A stretch of DNA of 64,000 nucleotides from Linum tenue (GCA_946122785.1 CAMGYJ010000011.1:1674001-1738000); one strand, 5' to 3'; numbered from the stretch's first letter, positions 1 through 10,125 are shown. Made by a program: numbers and translations. The notes: generated by a model not told the origin, from the sequence alone.

Positions 1-40
1 ATGGGTGACGATTTGACACTCCAACTCCAGCAGATGTCAC

Positions 41-620
41 GCTGCCATCATCAAGGTGAAATGAGAATGTCCCACTGGTGTCACAAACCTTAGAAAGGAC
101 CTTACAACCTCACCACACCACAAAAATAATAAATCACACTACAAATTCATGAAGCAAACCACAAATTCCATATAGCACTACACAAGTAAGCATACCACAA
201 TTTTCAAAGTGCACACCTCAAGTTTATTAAAACATACCTCAAGTCCTATAAAGCACACCACAAGGTTCTTAAAGCATACAATAATAATGGACATATTCGT
301 AAACTTTTAAAAGTTCATGTATCAAATTGTAAGAAAAAAAGTTAAGATTTATTAAATTTAGGTACTAAACTGTAATTTGTATATGAACATTCATGAAATC
401 TGAAGGAGGAAGGAGAAGCATACCACAAGTTCATTATAACATATCACAGGTGGGAAGGAGATAAGCATACCACAAGTTTATTAAAGCATAACAGAAGTTT
501 AACAAAGTATACCACAAGTAGGAAGGGGCGAAGGGGAAGAAGAAATATACACAACTTTCGAAAAGCATATCACAAGTTTCTTGAAACATACCATAACATT
601 GAACCTATTTGTAAATTATT
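41..620. repeat. Degenerate short tandem-like repeat tract
   Basis: The words ACCACAAG, TTTATTAAAG and AAGCATACC recur many times with substitutions and variable spacing of roughly 20-30 bases. No ORF of note lies here and no element ends are visible. It looks like an old, decayed repeat or transposon relic. The flanks 1-40 and 620-829 are AT-rich with nothing recognisable. Confidence 0.45.
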
Positions 621-839
621 AAAAGTTTGGATATCAAAATATAAGAACAAGTTTTAAAAACTAAAACATAATTTTTCATCAATATTTATTAGGGTTATTT
701 GTTAAAAAAAATTAATTTTAGACACTAAAGATTTAGATCTATTAATTTCATGTACCAAGACCGTACCTTTTATATAAAACCATAATAAAGCTATGTGGAG
801 AAGAGGAAGAGAAAATGAAGAAATAGTAGTTACTATACG

Positions 840-1199
840 GGTAATTGATCAAAATGGTCACAAACATCTGAAACGTAACAAAAAGATCACACACGTATCA
901 TGTTATAACAATATAGTTATTCCATGTATTTCCATCAATATTTCCATCCAAAATGGTCAATTTGCTTGATCTAAATAAGCGGTAATTTCACCGGTTGGTT
1001 AGGTGGTTGATAATTTGTTATCAATTTTTCATGGTGTCATCAAACTAATCGATTATTTTGGATGAAAACATAGCTAAAAAGAGATGAAATAACTGTTTTG
1101 TAATATTATGATACGTACATGACCTTTTTGTTACGTTTTAAACGTTTGTGACCATTTTGTTACTGATCCAAACCTATGTGACCATTTTAATTAATTACC
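840..1199. mobile_element. MITE A (terminal inverted repeats about 80 bp)
   Basis: The two ends are inverted copies. The left end reads GGTAATTGATCAAAATGGTC and the right end finishes with TGACCATTTTAATTAATTACC-type sequence. The complementarity continues through a segment matching ACGTAACAAAAAGATCA and its complement near 1115-1135. It is flanked by TTACTATA at 830-837 and 1200-1207, a probable target-site duplication of 8-10 bp. There is no coding capacity. The TSD length and long TIRs suggest a non-autonomous Mutator- or hAT-like element; the superfamily is uncertain. Confidence 0.6.
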
Positions 1200-1208
1200 T
1201 TACTATAA

Positions 1209-1550
1209 GGGTAATGTCTATTTTTTATCCAAACTTTTTCAGATTCTTTTATATTATCCAAACTTATTAAAATTCTATTAATTAGCCAAATCTTTCATAA
1301 TGCATCAAAATATTAGTCATTTTTACGTTATTATTAAAAATTTGTAACTCTTTTCTTAGTTAAAATACTAAAGTTTTGGAATCTTGACCTTCATGTGTCT
1401 CTTCCAAGTCAGTATCATGTTGCCAAGTCAATATTGCTAACAAAATTGCTAATTGAAAGTTAATATTTGACTAATTCTTAGGATTTCGATAAATTTGGAT
1501 AATATAAAAGAATCTGAAAAAAATTTGGATAAAAAAATAGATAATTACCC
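1209..1550. mobile_element. MITE B (terminal inverted repeats about 60 bp)
   Basis: A second non-autonomous element abuts MITE A. The left end begins GGGTAAT and carries TTATCCAAA, CAGATTCTTTTATATTATCC and similar words. The right end (about 1490-1550) is their reverse complement. TTACTATA lies immediately on each side (1200-1207 and 1551-1558). It has no ORF. Confidence 0.65.
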
Positions 1551-1575
1551 TTACTATATAATACCATTAAAAGTG

Positions 1576-3494
1576 TTAATAGGGTGGCAAGAGGTACAAT
1601 GACCTAGAAAACCTAAATAACATATCTGACCTTCCACTAATCAGCAGGATAATACCCCCTACAGCTATGAATGCTAATACTAAGCAAAATATAGCAAAAA
1701 TTATAACAAGTAAACACAGGGTTCCATCAATCCCGCCGCCGTTGATGTTGTTGGCGATGTTGCAGGTGAATGGAACTCCAACGGTGGAGGGGTTGGGGAG
1801 AGGAGGGGCTTGCCTCACCAATGGCAATGCAGCTTCGACAACTCGTTCCATCCCCTTGATGACTTGGTACGGTGTGCAGGCAGATGCACCGCGAAACACA
1901 CCTGAGAGCATTGAAACGAATGTTCAACATCGACTCGAAAGTGAGCAATGTAGATGAAATGAAGAAAGACTCTTTGCTTATTATATGCAACTGAAGACAG
2001 GCACAAAACATACCCCGAAGGATGCCACTTCCGACTTGAAGTGGTGTAGGGATGTCCTCTTCCGACTTGTTTACAGCGATGTCCTCTTCTAACTTCATCA
2101 CCTTCCTATTTATCCAAACACAATAAAATCAAAATCATTCACAATATCAAGATCGGAGAAGGCTAATGAAGCATGAGCTAGCTAAACCACAGCTTTCTGC
2201 TGTAATGAAGCTACACAACAGTAGAAAGGTGTGTGTGTGTATATGAGAGAGTAAATGTACCGCTTGATATTCATGATTGTATCTGCAATGCCCTGACCAA
2301 GTAATCCGCACCCAAATGCAACTGAACCATACAACGAACCCTGAACCGAGTAACAACAATATACGCTTGTATCAGCAGAATCGAGTCCAAACTTCTTTCC
2401 TAAGATCGAGTTAATGCCGTGGATAAGGCAAAGGAATGTTCAGTCCACACAAATGTAGCAGGATTCAATCATCAAATACCTTATAGAAGTAAGTAGCCAG
2501 TTGCTGCATCAAAGAGGATCTATGTCCCGGCCTTCCAGCCTCAACAACACTGCAAGTGATGGAAACATATAGTTTAGCAAATCAAGACTTCAGCATGACG
2601 TGTAGATATCAAAAGAAACAAACAGAAGTGAGTACTGAGTAGTAGTAACCTGCTGGGAAGAACAGCACAAGCTTCCTGTGTATTGAGAGGGACTAAGCCA
2701 GCTGTGTGAATAGAAGGCTTCCCAATTCGAGCTAGCATACCAATTACAGAAACATTTACTGTAATGGCAGCAAAAGCTTTCCACATCTCAAGCTTTGACC
2801 ATAAATCTTTCCCCCATTTCACAACTTCGGCAACTGCTGCACTACACGAACCAATTAATACCTGCATTCCATCCACACGAATTGCCCCAAAAAAATTAAG
2901 AAAAATCTCACACCCAGTTATGTAAACATGATGTATTCGTTCTCAAAAACCACCAATGACACAAACCTTTGTTCCAACACTGAAGAGGAAACCGGGATCG
3001 GCCATCTTCTGATTAAGGAGAAATTGGGCTCGGATTCCGGCGGCCTCGGCAGCTTCCGGCATATAAGCTGGAAGTTCGAGGCCCCGCACCTCATCCGCCA
3101 TTTTAATCACATCCTCATCCGCGAATAACATTATGGGCCAAACCTCCTTCTCCGCGGCGGCGCCATCGCCGCCGTCATCACCACCGCGACCTCCACCGCC
3201 TCCGCCGCCGTGAAACCCTCCATTTTCTCCGGAATCATCGTCGGCGCCGCCGCCCCCGTCATCCAACTGTCGGAGACCCTCGACGGTTATCGAGGAGTCC
3301 TTTATCGGATCAGCCGGGGACCCCGATTCCACACACTTGATTGCGCCGGAGGAGGATGCTGATAGCTTGATTCCTGGTCTGGGATTAATGATGGGAAAGG
3401 CGGGCATTTTGATGCGCCCGCCGGCGCTGGCTTGGCGGAGGGAAATGGCGGGGCTTTTGAAGCGGCCGGCGGAACAGGATTTAATCGCCGCCAT
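1576..3494 (-). CDS. RER: RETICULATA-family (DUF3411) chloroplast protein, divergent member
   Basis: Six predicted exons read in phase: 3494-2967, 2861-2650, 2549-2480, 2340-2261, 2105-2014 and 1901-1576, giving 435 codons plus stop. The N-terminus is Ser/Ala-rich, as in a plastid transit peptide, followed by a Gly/Asp-rich linker. Family signatures follow: ADPGFLFSVGTK (about 165-176), LPSSVVEA, ATYFYKGSLYGSVAFGCG with GQGIA (about 265-290), NKSEEDIPTP and GVFRGASACTPYQV (about 320-340), then STVGVPF and NNINGGG. RETICULATA proteins sit in the plastid envelope and affect mesophyll development; their biochemistry is unknown. Oddities: the conserved RYLDLQ-type segment before ADP is missing, and the usual short end after NN.YGG is replaced by about 45 residues with a hydrophobic helix. 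It could be a fast-evolving paralog or an early pseudogene. The start is the first ATG of the open frame. Confidence 0.75.
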
Positions 3495-3638
3495 TAGCGT
3501 GGAAGAGTTACGAATTTTCCGATCGAATTAGGGCTTGGGCTTGGGCTAGTGGAAATACTGCTGGGCTTGAACCCGCGAGCGATCCAGCAAGCTTTTGAGA
3601 GGAAGTAATATTGCCTTGCCTTGCTACCTGTGGCGGGC

Positions 3639-3647
3639 GGCGTCCGA
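3639..3647. repeat. Target-site duplication, 3' side of the LINE
   Basis: GGCGTCCGA lies directly next to the poly-T (poly-A on the minus strand) of the LINE and recurs at 10134-10142 beyond the other end. Confidence 0.7.
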
Positions 3648-3707
3648 TTTTTTTTTTTTTTTTGACAAAGGGTGCAAACTTTCATTACCAGAGGCATAAG
3701 CCAAGCG

Positions 3708-6700
3708 TTACAAAAAGGGGGAAATGACATCAAGAACGTTAATCCATTCCACAGGGAGCTGATTGCGGGCACGAGACCTAGCCACCCAGTTAGCTCGAAC
3801 ATTAAGCTTTCTTTTAACATGGGCGATTCTGATTCTTGGGTGCGAAGAAATGATGCCTTTGACAACACCAACCGTAGCCGCTGTCCGCCAAGGACATTGA
3901 CTCGGCGCACCAGAGACCGCTTGTACCAGTTGCAGACAATCAGTCAACACGAGGCATGGCGAGGATAACGCTTCAGCCATCCGAACCCCTTCCAGCAGCG
4001 CCTTGGCTTCTGCTTCCAGAGGAGAAAAGCAGCACAAAGATTCAGCTTTCCCATCACAGACCTGACCATGGCTGTTCGTGATAACAACGCCATAAGCCGC
4101 CTCCTGGGAATCGTGTAAAAACGATCCATCGCAGTGTATCTCAAAGTCATGAGTACATAGCGGTGATGAAGTCTGATCGGGGGGTGGAATAAGCTGAACA
4201 ACAGGACTCCGAAGCCCAACTGGAATACGAGGGCAGTTAACCCACTGATGGTGAGCGGTGTTCGCTTTCATCATTGTGTCAGGTGGCCACGGTGGCTTAT
4301 CCTTGAAGATCTTCTCGTTCCTTGTCTTCCACATCTGCCACATGAGGAACACGATCTTCTGGACCTGGCTATTCGGGAGACCGGGGCTCAAAGCGAACAA
4401 CCAATCCAACAAACCTGTGAGCGGCGGTGGGATCGGCAAGCTGGGAAACAGGCAATGGTGCAAAGTCTCCCTAGTGTCTTGGCAGATTGGACATTCTCTA
4501 CTTGGAGAGCACTTTCGAGCATGGAGGTTGTCCTTAGTGGCCATGGCACCCTTGGAGCACCGCCAGAGGAAGAATTTCATCTTCGGAGGGAGGGACAAAC
4601 TCCATAACCATTTCCATTTGTCATTAGAGGACGCGTGCGGAGGGTCCTCCTGAGACAGAGGAACTCTCGACAGGTTGTGGAAGAAGTGGAAAGCCGAGGC
4701 CACGGTGAAGGTGCCTTTCTCAGTGTGCCTCCAGGCCCAGAAATCGTCAGCATTATCGCGTCCAATTGGCGTGCTCGTGACCTTCTGCAGTTCAGCAGGG
4801 GAGAGAAATTCCGCCAGAAGATCCGTCTTCCACTCCCTATCCACTGCGTTAATCCAATCAGCCACCAGAGAACTGTTATTGCTTCCCTCCTGACGCAAGA
4901 CTCCCGCCTCAGCGCTCAGCCACGGGTCCTGGAACAACTTTGTGGATCGTCCGTTGCCGATGACTCTGATGATGCCTTTTTCCATCCATCTCCTAGCCTC
5001 CCAAAGACTCGCCCAAATCCACGAAGCCTTCCCTCCCTTACGCGCATGAAGAAAATCCGAACGAGGGAAATATAGTCCTTTGAGGACTCTAACCCAAAGC
5101 GCTTCCGGATTGGTGAGGATTCTCCATGCTTGTTTGGCCAGCAAGGCAAGGTTGAATTCATGGAAAGGACGAAATCCAAGACCTCCCTCCGCCTTGGGTG
5201 CATACAAAACGTTCCCTGCTTTCCAGTGGATGGTTCTTTTGGTGATCGAACCGGCCCAGAAGAAACGTTTTAACATGCCATCCATCTTCCTGGTTGTGCC
5301 TCGGGGGAGTAGGAACAAACACATGATGAACGTTGGGATAGCCTGGAACACCGCCTTGAGAAGTATTTCCTTGCCGCCTGGAGAAAGGAGCAGGCTTTTC
5401 CACCCTTCTCCTTTCTTCTCCATGCGTTGAATCAGGAATTGGAACGTCTCTTTCTTCGATCTACCCCACTCAGTAGGCACTCCGAGGTATTTGGAATGGC
5501 AGTTGCTGGCTGCAAATCCAATAGTAGAGATGAGAGTATCCTGGTCCTCCAAAATAACATTGTGGCTGAAGAAAACGGAGGATTTTTCCCTATTGACTTC
5601 TTGTCCTGTAATTGCCCCGTAATTGTTGATAATGTCCAGGATTTTTTCCGCCTCTCCCACTGAAGCTTCACCGAAGATAACTGTATCATCAGCAAAGAGA
5701 CAATGAGTGAGCAGAGGGCAGTTCCGATTGAGCTTGAGACCTTTAATATCGTGGTTAGCAGCAGATTTTTCAATGAGGAAAGAAAGCGCATTAGACAAAA
5801 GGATGAAGAGGAGGGGGGAAAGAGGATCTCCCTGTCTGATTCCACGGGTTGGACTGAACCCTGAAGTCGGCTCCCCATTGAATAACAAGTTGAAGCTGAC
5901 AGTGCTAATGCAAGCATGCACCCATCCACACCACTTATCGCCAAATCCATAAGCACGAAGAAGCTCGATGAGATAATCCCATTCCACCAAGTCATAAGCC
6001 TTCCTCATATCCAACTTCATCATCATGTGATTCCTGTTTCCTGACTTGTGTTTCTTGAAGTGGTTAAGCACTTCATGGACGATGATGATGTTGTCCTGAA
6101 TCTGCCTTCCTCCGGTGAAGGCTGTTTGTAATTCATTGATTAGTTCAGGGAGCCACGCTTGAAGTCTGGTCGTCATGATCTTAGTGATCACCTTATACCG
6201 AAAGTTGCAGCAACTAATTGGTCTAAACTGACCAATGACTTCAGGAACATCGACCTTCGGAATAAGCGTGATAAAGGTATTGTTCCACCCTTCCGGCATC
6301 AGCCCTGTTCTGAAAAACTCAATGACTTCATCACAGAAGCGATCTCCAATCAAGCCCCAGTACCTTCTGAAGAAAATCCCAGGAAAACCATCCGGACCTG
6401 GAGCCTTGTTTGCCCCAAGGTCAAAAACAGCCTTCCTGATCTCCACCTTGTCAATCGGTTTCGTGAGAGCATCGTTCATCAAAGGAGTCACCAGGGCCGG
6501 GAAGCCATCCAGAATGGAATGGTCAAACACCCCAGCCTTACTTGTGAATAAATCCTGATAAAAGCCAACCGAGTGCTCACAAAGAATCTGCTCATTCTCC
6601 ATCCACACACCATTCGAGTCCTTTAATCTCAGGATCTTATTGCTATTCTTTCTTCTAATGGTGCTGGCATGAAAGAATCCCGTATTCTGGTCTCCTTCCT

Positions 6701-7730
6701 GGATCCAGCTGTTTCTGGACCTTTGGGCCCAAAATTCCTCCTCCAAAGTCCACATCAAGCTCAGCTCATTATTCAGGCTTTGCTCTTCCTCAACTTCCGT
6801 GTTTGTTCTATTTGGCCCCTGAATCTCTTGAAGTCTCCTTTTTATCTCATTTTCCCTCCCTAGCTTATTCTGCCTGTCGGTGTGAGACCACAATTGGAGC
6901 TCCACCTCACACCTTTTGAGGAAAGTGCCAACAGGTAACCCACTGTTCCAAAGCTCATTAATAATGAGGTTGCAATCCTCGTTCTCCCTCCATCTTTTGT
7001 CAAAACGAAACGGGGTTCTCCTCCTGTTACCCTTAGGATGAATATCGACTCTGATAGGACAGTGATCGGATTCCACAAACTCTTCATGATAAACCACTGC
7101 CGACTCAAAATCCGTTCGCCATTGCGCAGAGCAAATAGCTCTGTCTAACCGTTCTCTGATCAAGTTATCCCCTTGTTGTTTGTTTGTCCAAGTGAAAATC
7201 TGACCATTATATCCAAGATCGAGAAGAGCATTGCGGGCGATGAAATACTTGAACGGGGCGACATTCTCATTCCTTAGAGGGCATCTCCCTTGTTTTTCAA
7301 AAGGGTGGAGTGCAACATTCAGGTCTCCCACCAGCAGCCAGCTTTCATCCTGATTAGCCCTCAGGTTGGTAAGCCGTTCCCACAGAACCCTTCTCTCTAC
7401 CTCTATGGTAGGAGCATGGATAAAGGTACAATAAAAAAAGACACTACCCCTACTAATACTTATGTCCATGAAGGACTTACAAGACTCGATAATGGAAACA
7501 ACAACATCATCCTTCCACCAGAGTGCTAAGCCGCTACCTTCTACTGCAGGGCTGACATAATCTGAGTGATCAAACTTCAGAGCCTTCCTCTTTTCTTCCA
7601 TGAAGTTGTCGTCCTTCTTGGTCTCCATGAGGAATAACACCGAAGGGCCATACTTTCGGCAGAACCTGCCACAATAGGATCGTGTAAGGGGCTGGCCGTA
7701 CCCCCTACAGTTCCAGCTCATGATTCTCAT
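3708..7730 (-). CDS. LINE ORF2: endonuclease, reverse transcriptase, RNase H
   Basis: This 1340-residue polyprotein nicks the target DNA and copies the element RNA. An AP-like endonuclease comes first (1-230): SWNCRG at 5-10, METK with Glu36, GDLN at 135-138 and SDHCPI with His223. The reverse transcriptase spans about 430-720: NKAPGPDGFPG, the KLDMRKAYD block, GIRQGDPLSP and the catalytic FADD near 680. A zf-RVT region follows with CPICQDTRETLHHC near 1080. The RNase H domain begins near 1197 with HCDGSF, continues with LEAEAKALLEG and LTDCLQ, and ends with NVRANWVAR near 1318. The last acidic residue of RNase H appears to be Asn. The ATG overlaps the ORF1 stop as ATGA (7730-7727). The frame is uninterrupted, with the length usual for plant L1 ORF2. 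Confidence 0.95.
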   Translation of the reverse strand: MRIMSWNCRGYGQPLTRSYCGRFCRKYGPSVLFLMETKKDDNFMEEKRKALKFDHSDYVSPAVEGSGLALWWKDDVVVSIIESCKSFMDISISRGSVFFYCTFIHAPTIEVERRVLWERLTNLRANQDESWLLVGDLNVALHPFEKQGRCPLRNENVAPFKYFIARNALLDLGYNGQIFTWTNKQQGDNLIRERLDRAICSAQWRTDFESAVVYHEEFVESDHCPIRVDIHPKGNRRRTPFRFDKRWRENEDCNLIINELWNSGLPVGTFLKRCEVELQLWSHTDRQNKLGRENEIKRRLQEIQGPNRTNTEVEEEQSLNNELSLMWTLEEEFWAQRSRNSWIQEGDQNTGFFHASTIRRKNSNKILRLKDSNGVWMENEQILCEHSVGFYQDLFTSKAGVFDHSILDGFPALVTPLMNDALTKPIDKVEIRKAVFDLGANKAPGPDGFPGIFFRRYWGLIGDRFCDEVIEFFRTGLMPEGWNNTFITLIPKVDVPEVIGQFRPISCCNFRYKVITKIMTTRLQAWLPELINELQTAFTGGRQIQDNIIIVHEVLNHFKKHKSGNRNHMMMKLDMRKAYDLVEWDYLIELLRAYGFGDKWCGWVHACISTVSFNLLFNGEPTSGFSPTRGIRQGDPLSPLLFILLSNALSFLIEKSAANHDIKGLKLNRNCPLLTHCLFADDTVIFGEASVGEAEKILDIINNYGAITGQEVNREKSSVFFSHNVILEDQDTLISTIGFAASNCHSKYLGVPTEWGRSKKETFQFLIQRMEKKGEGWKSLLLSPGGKEILLKAVFQAIPTFIMCLFLLPRGTTRKMDGMLKRFFWAGSITKRTIHWKAGNVLYAPKAEGGLGFRPFHEFNLALLAKQAWRILTNPEALWVRVLKGLYFPRSDFLHARKGGKASWIWASLWEARRWMEKGIIRVIGNGRSTKLFQDPWLSAEAGVLRQEGSNNSSLVADWINAVDREWKTDLLAEFLSPAELQKVTSTPIGRDNADDFWAWRHTEKGTFTVASAFHFFHNLSRVPLSQEDPPHASSNDKWKWLWSLSLPPKMKFFLWRCSKGAMATKDNLHARKCSPSRECPICQDTRETLHHCLFPSLPIPPPLTGLLDWLFALSPGLPNSQVQKIVFLMWQMWKTRNEKIFKDKPPWPPDTMMKANTAHHQWVNCPRIPVGLRSPVVQLIPPPDQTSSPLCTHDFEIHCDGSFLHDSQEAAYGVVITNSHGQVCDGKAESLCCFSPLEAEAKALLEGVRMAEALSSPCLVLTDCLQLVQAVSGAPSQCPWRTAATVGVVKGIISSHPRIRIAHVKRKLNVRANWVARSRARNQLPVEWINVLDVISPFL

Positions 7731-9859
7731 TCTTGGTTAGGTGGCTTGAGGCTTGCCACCGTCGCCCTCGGAGATGCCGATTCGCCTTCCCCGGACTGGT
7801 ATTCCCCAGCTGTGATTTCAGCAATGCTTCTGCGTCGAACAACATGCTTCTTCCTCTGTTTGTTTTTCCCGCTTCCTCCTGGATTAAAAGACAAAGCCTC
7901 AGCAGAGAAGTTAGTCGAAGAACTTTGGGAGGGAGATATGTTGAGCTGCTTTGGGCTGCTGGCGGATTTTCTTTTTTTCTCAGGCCTCGGCCTAATGCCT
8001 TCCCCCAGGCCCAGAGCATCAGTTTCCTGCACCTGGTACAGGTCTTGGGCTGCTGGGCTCCTTTGCAAGGTTGTAGCAGCTTGGCCCAAATGGGCCATGT
8101 TACAGCCCGGTTGGATATATGCTGGCCCGCCGAGGGAGAGGGTGTGGCCCATCTCCACTAGGCCCGTGGCCTTGCCCCTGCCGCTTTCTCCAACATTTAG
8201 GTCAAGAGAGTTCTGCATTGCGAGCGCCGCCTCGTCCATCTCTTCCTCCAGCCTTCTAGGTTGACAGCCTAGGGGAGTGTTGAAGTTGATCCCCATAGGG
8301 AACCAGTCAGTGACCGTTGGGGTTATGATCTCCCTCATCGCCACTTTTTCAAAGCCTGGGGGGCAGGATGACGATCCTTGCTCTCTGTGACCCGCAGTGC
8401 CCGTCTTGAGAAGACCGCCCTGGGTCCCGCGGAGTTGAAGTGGTGTCGGGCCCGATGAGTGCTGGTTTCTTGTGTTCTCCATCTTCCGACGGAAAGAGGC
8501 CGGTGGAGTGTTGGCCGGCGAGTCGTGCCCTGCTTTCAGCGCCGCCGTGTAAACTTCCGACGGGTCAGTACTCAATCCCCTCCTCCTGCAATCTTCTCTC
8601 GCCAGACAGTTCTGGATCAAATGGCCGAATTTACCACAAAAATAGCATAGATCACAGATCCTCTCATATTTGAAGCTAACCCACACTGATCTCTCTCCAA
8701 TAGGGTACTCGAAGCCAATGGGGACAGGTTCATCGATTTGGACTTCCACGAGGGCTCTGTTGAACTTGAGCCACCCTCTGTGCTCTATGTTGGATCGATC
8801 CACACAGTGAAAATGGGGGAAGATGAACTCCGCCACAGCTTGGATGGACTCCTCTTCTTTCAGGGATTGGGGCAGGTCGTGTAACTGCACCCAGAGTGTG
8901 ACTGTCTTGATTTCCTCAGCAGCAGCTTTCTCCTCTCCGTCCCACTTTCTCAGGGCCACCAGGGTGTTGCCGAGAGTCCATGGTCTTTCCTCCCACACTG
9001 CATCCCTTCCTTTCTCCGTCGGGAAAGAGTAGACGTAGATGTTGTCTTCCTCTTTTGTGGCCTGGACTTCTCCGTAGGCCCTCCACTTGCTAAGGGCAGC
9101 ATTTTTGGCTTTGTGCAGCCCAATATTGGCATCCGTGATCCATTTTCCGATCAGCATCGCCATGCCGCTTCCTCGTCCTCCTACGACTTTGGGTTTAACA
9201 TTGAGAACCAAATGGCTTTTCTCTCCTCTCAGCTTTTCCAGGGATAGTTCCATTTTCAGAGATGGTCTGGGAAAGAGAAAAATGGGTGGATTTGTTGGCT
9301 TTTGATTAAGGATCGGTTGAGCAGAGGATTGGCTTGCAACGGGGGATCGCTTGTATCCCAAAAGTTTCTGATGGTTTCCCTTTAAATAGCAGAACCTTCC
9401 CTTGGCCTTGTAGTCGCTGGCCTCCTCAACAATATTGCGATTCCCATCTGGGTTCTGACTGGGCTCTTTAATGCCCTCCTCCATCAGGTAATTACTTCGT
9501 TTCCCTGTAGATTTCCGAAACAGTATGTTGTATATCTTCACATTAACTATGGTTCTGTTTGTCACCACTGGTTTGGGGTTAAGTTGCAGGGGGCGGGGAG
9601 TAAAGATCCCGACAGAGCAATAACTACTCCCCCTGTATCTCTGTGTCGGCGATCTGGGCTTAACGAAAGGGATCTCGTAGGCGTTCATCATTGATGCACT
9701 AGCTTCCTCTGCTTCCTCCTGGAGACCCCATATGTAAGCATTAATGAACAAATCTACCCTGATTTGGGTATCTTGCTGAGTTCTTTTTGTATCAGTTCCC
9801 ATGACAGATCTCTCAACTACCCCAGCCCCAATAACTTCTCTTAGTTGGCCTTTTGGCAT
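7727..9859 (-). CDS. LINE ORF1: DUF4283 / zinc-knuckle RNA-binding protein
   Basis: This 710-residue protein is expected to bind the element RNA and form the RNP. A DUF4283-type domain spans roughly residues 205-370, with WITDANIGLHKAK, ERPWTLGN and TVTLWVQLHDLP. It is followed by a CCHC knuckle CYFCGKFGHLIQNC near 405-420, spaced CX2CX4HX4C. The C-terminus is low-complexity and basic. The first 200 residues do not resemble the family. An in-frame Met at 9252 (MELSLEKLRG) lies right before the DUF4283 domain and may be the true start. The stop TGA (7729-7727) overlaps the ORF2 ATG. Confidence 0.88.
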   Translation of the reverse strand: MPKGQLREVIGAGVVERSVMGTDTKRTQQDTQIRVDLFINAYIWGLQEEAEEASASMMNAYEIPFVKPRSPTQRYRGSSYCSVGIFTPRPLQLNPKPVVTNRTIVNVKIYNILFRKSTGKRSNYLMEEGIKEPSQNPDGNRNIVEEASDYKAKGRFCYLKGNHQKLLGYKRSPVASQSSAQPILNQKPTNPPIFLFPRPSLKMELSLEKLRGEKSHLVLNVKPKVVGGRGSGMAMLIGKWITDANIGLHKAKNAALSKWRAYGEVQATKEEDNIYVYSFPTEKGRDAVWEERPWTLGNTLVALRKWDGEEKAAAEEIKTVTLWVQLHDLPQSLKEEESIQAVAEFIFPHFHCVDRSNIEHRGWLKFNRALVEVQIDEPVPIGFEYPIGERSVWVSFKYERICDLCYFCGKFGHLIQNCLAREDCRRRGLSTDPSEVYTAALKAGHDSPANTPPASFRRKMENTRNQHSSGPTPLQLRGTQGGLLKTGTAGHREQGSSSCPPGFEKVAMREIITPTVTDWFPMGINFNTPLGCQPRRLEEEMDEAALAMQNSLDLNVGESGRGKATGLVEMGHTLSLGGPAYIQPGCNMAHLGQAATTLQRSPAAQDLYQVQETDALGLGEGIRPRPEKKRKSASSPKQLNISPSQSSSTNFSAEALSFNPGGSGKNKQRKKHVVRRRSIAEITAGEYQSGEGESASPRATVASLKPPNQE

Positions 9860-10125
9860 TGTGCTCTTATCAGGTGGTCTCGGCGGCAGATCATCATCCC
9901 TCCTCTGGCGCTAGCCTGTCGTTGCTTTTCCTTGATATCATCAGGCGAACTGGTGGTGGGAATATCATCGCCATTCAATGCCTTCCACCCTATCCTGCCA
10001 CCACTATGTTGGAAGCTAAAACCCCTGGGTTGGGTACTGAAGGCTCCGAGGACGGCAGCTGGAGTAGATTTACTGAGATTTGAATGAGAGCTTTTTAGAG
10101 ATGGAAAAGAAGAGTGAGAAGTCAT
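9841..10125 (-). other. Short ORF in the LINE leader (94 codons)
   Basis: An ATG at 10125, eight bases inside the inferred LINE 5' end, opens a 94-codon frame that stops at 9841 and overlaps the ORF1 ATG (9859) by 19 nt. The product is Ser/Lys/Gln-rich, beginning MTSHSSFPSLKSSHS. I recognise no domain. It may be an upstream ORF controlling ORF1 initiation, a captured host exon, or chance. Confidence 0.35.
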
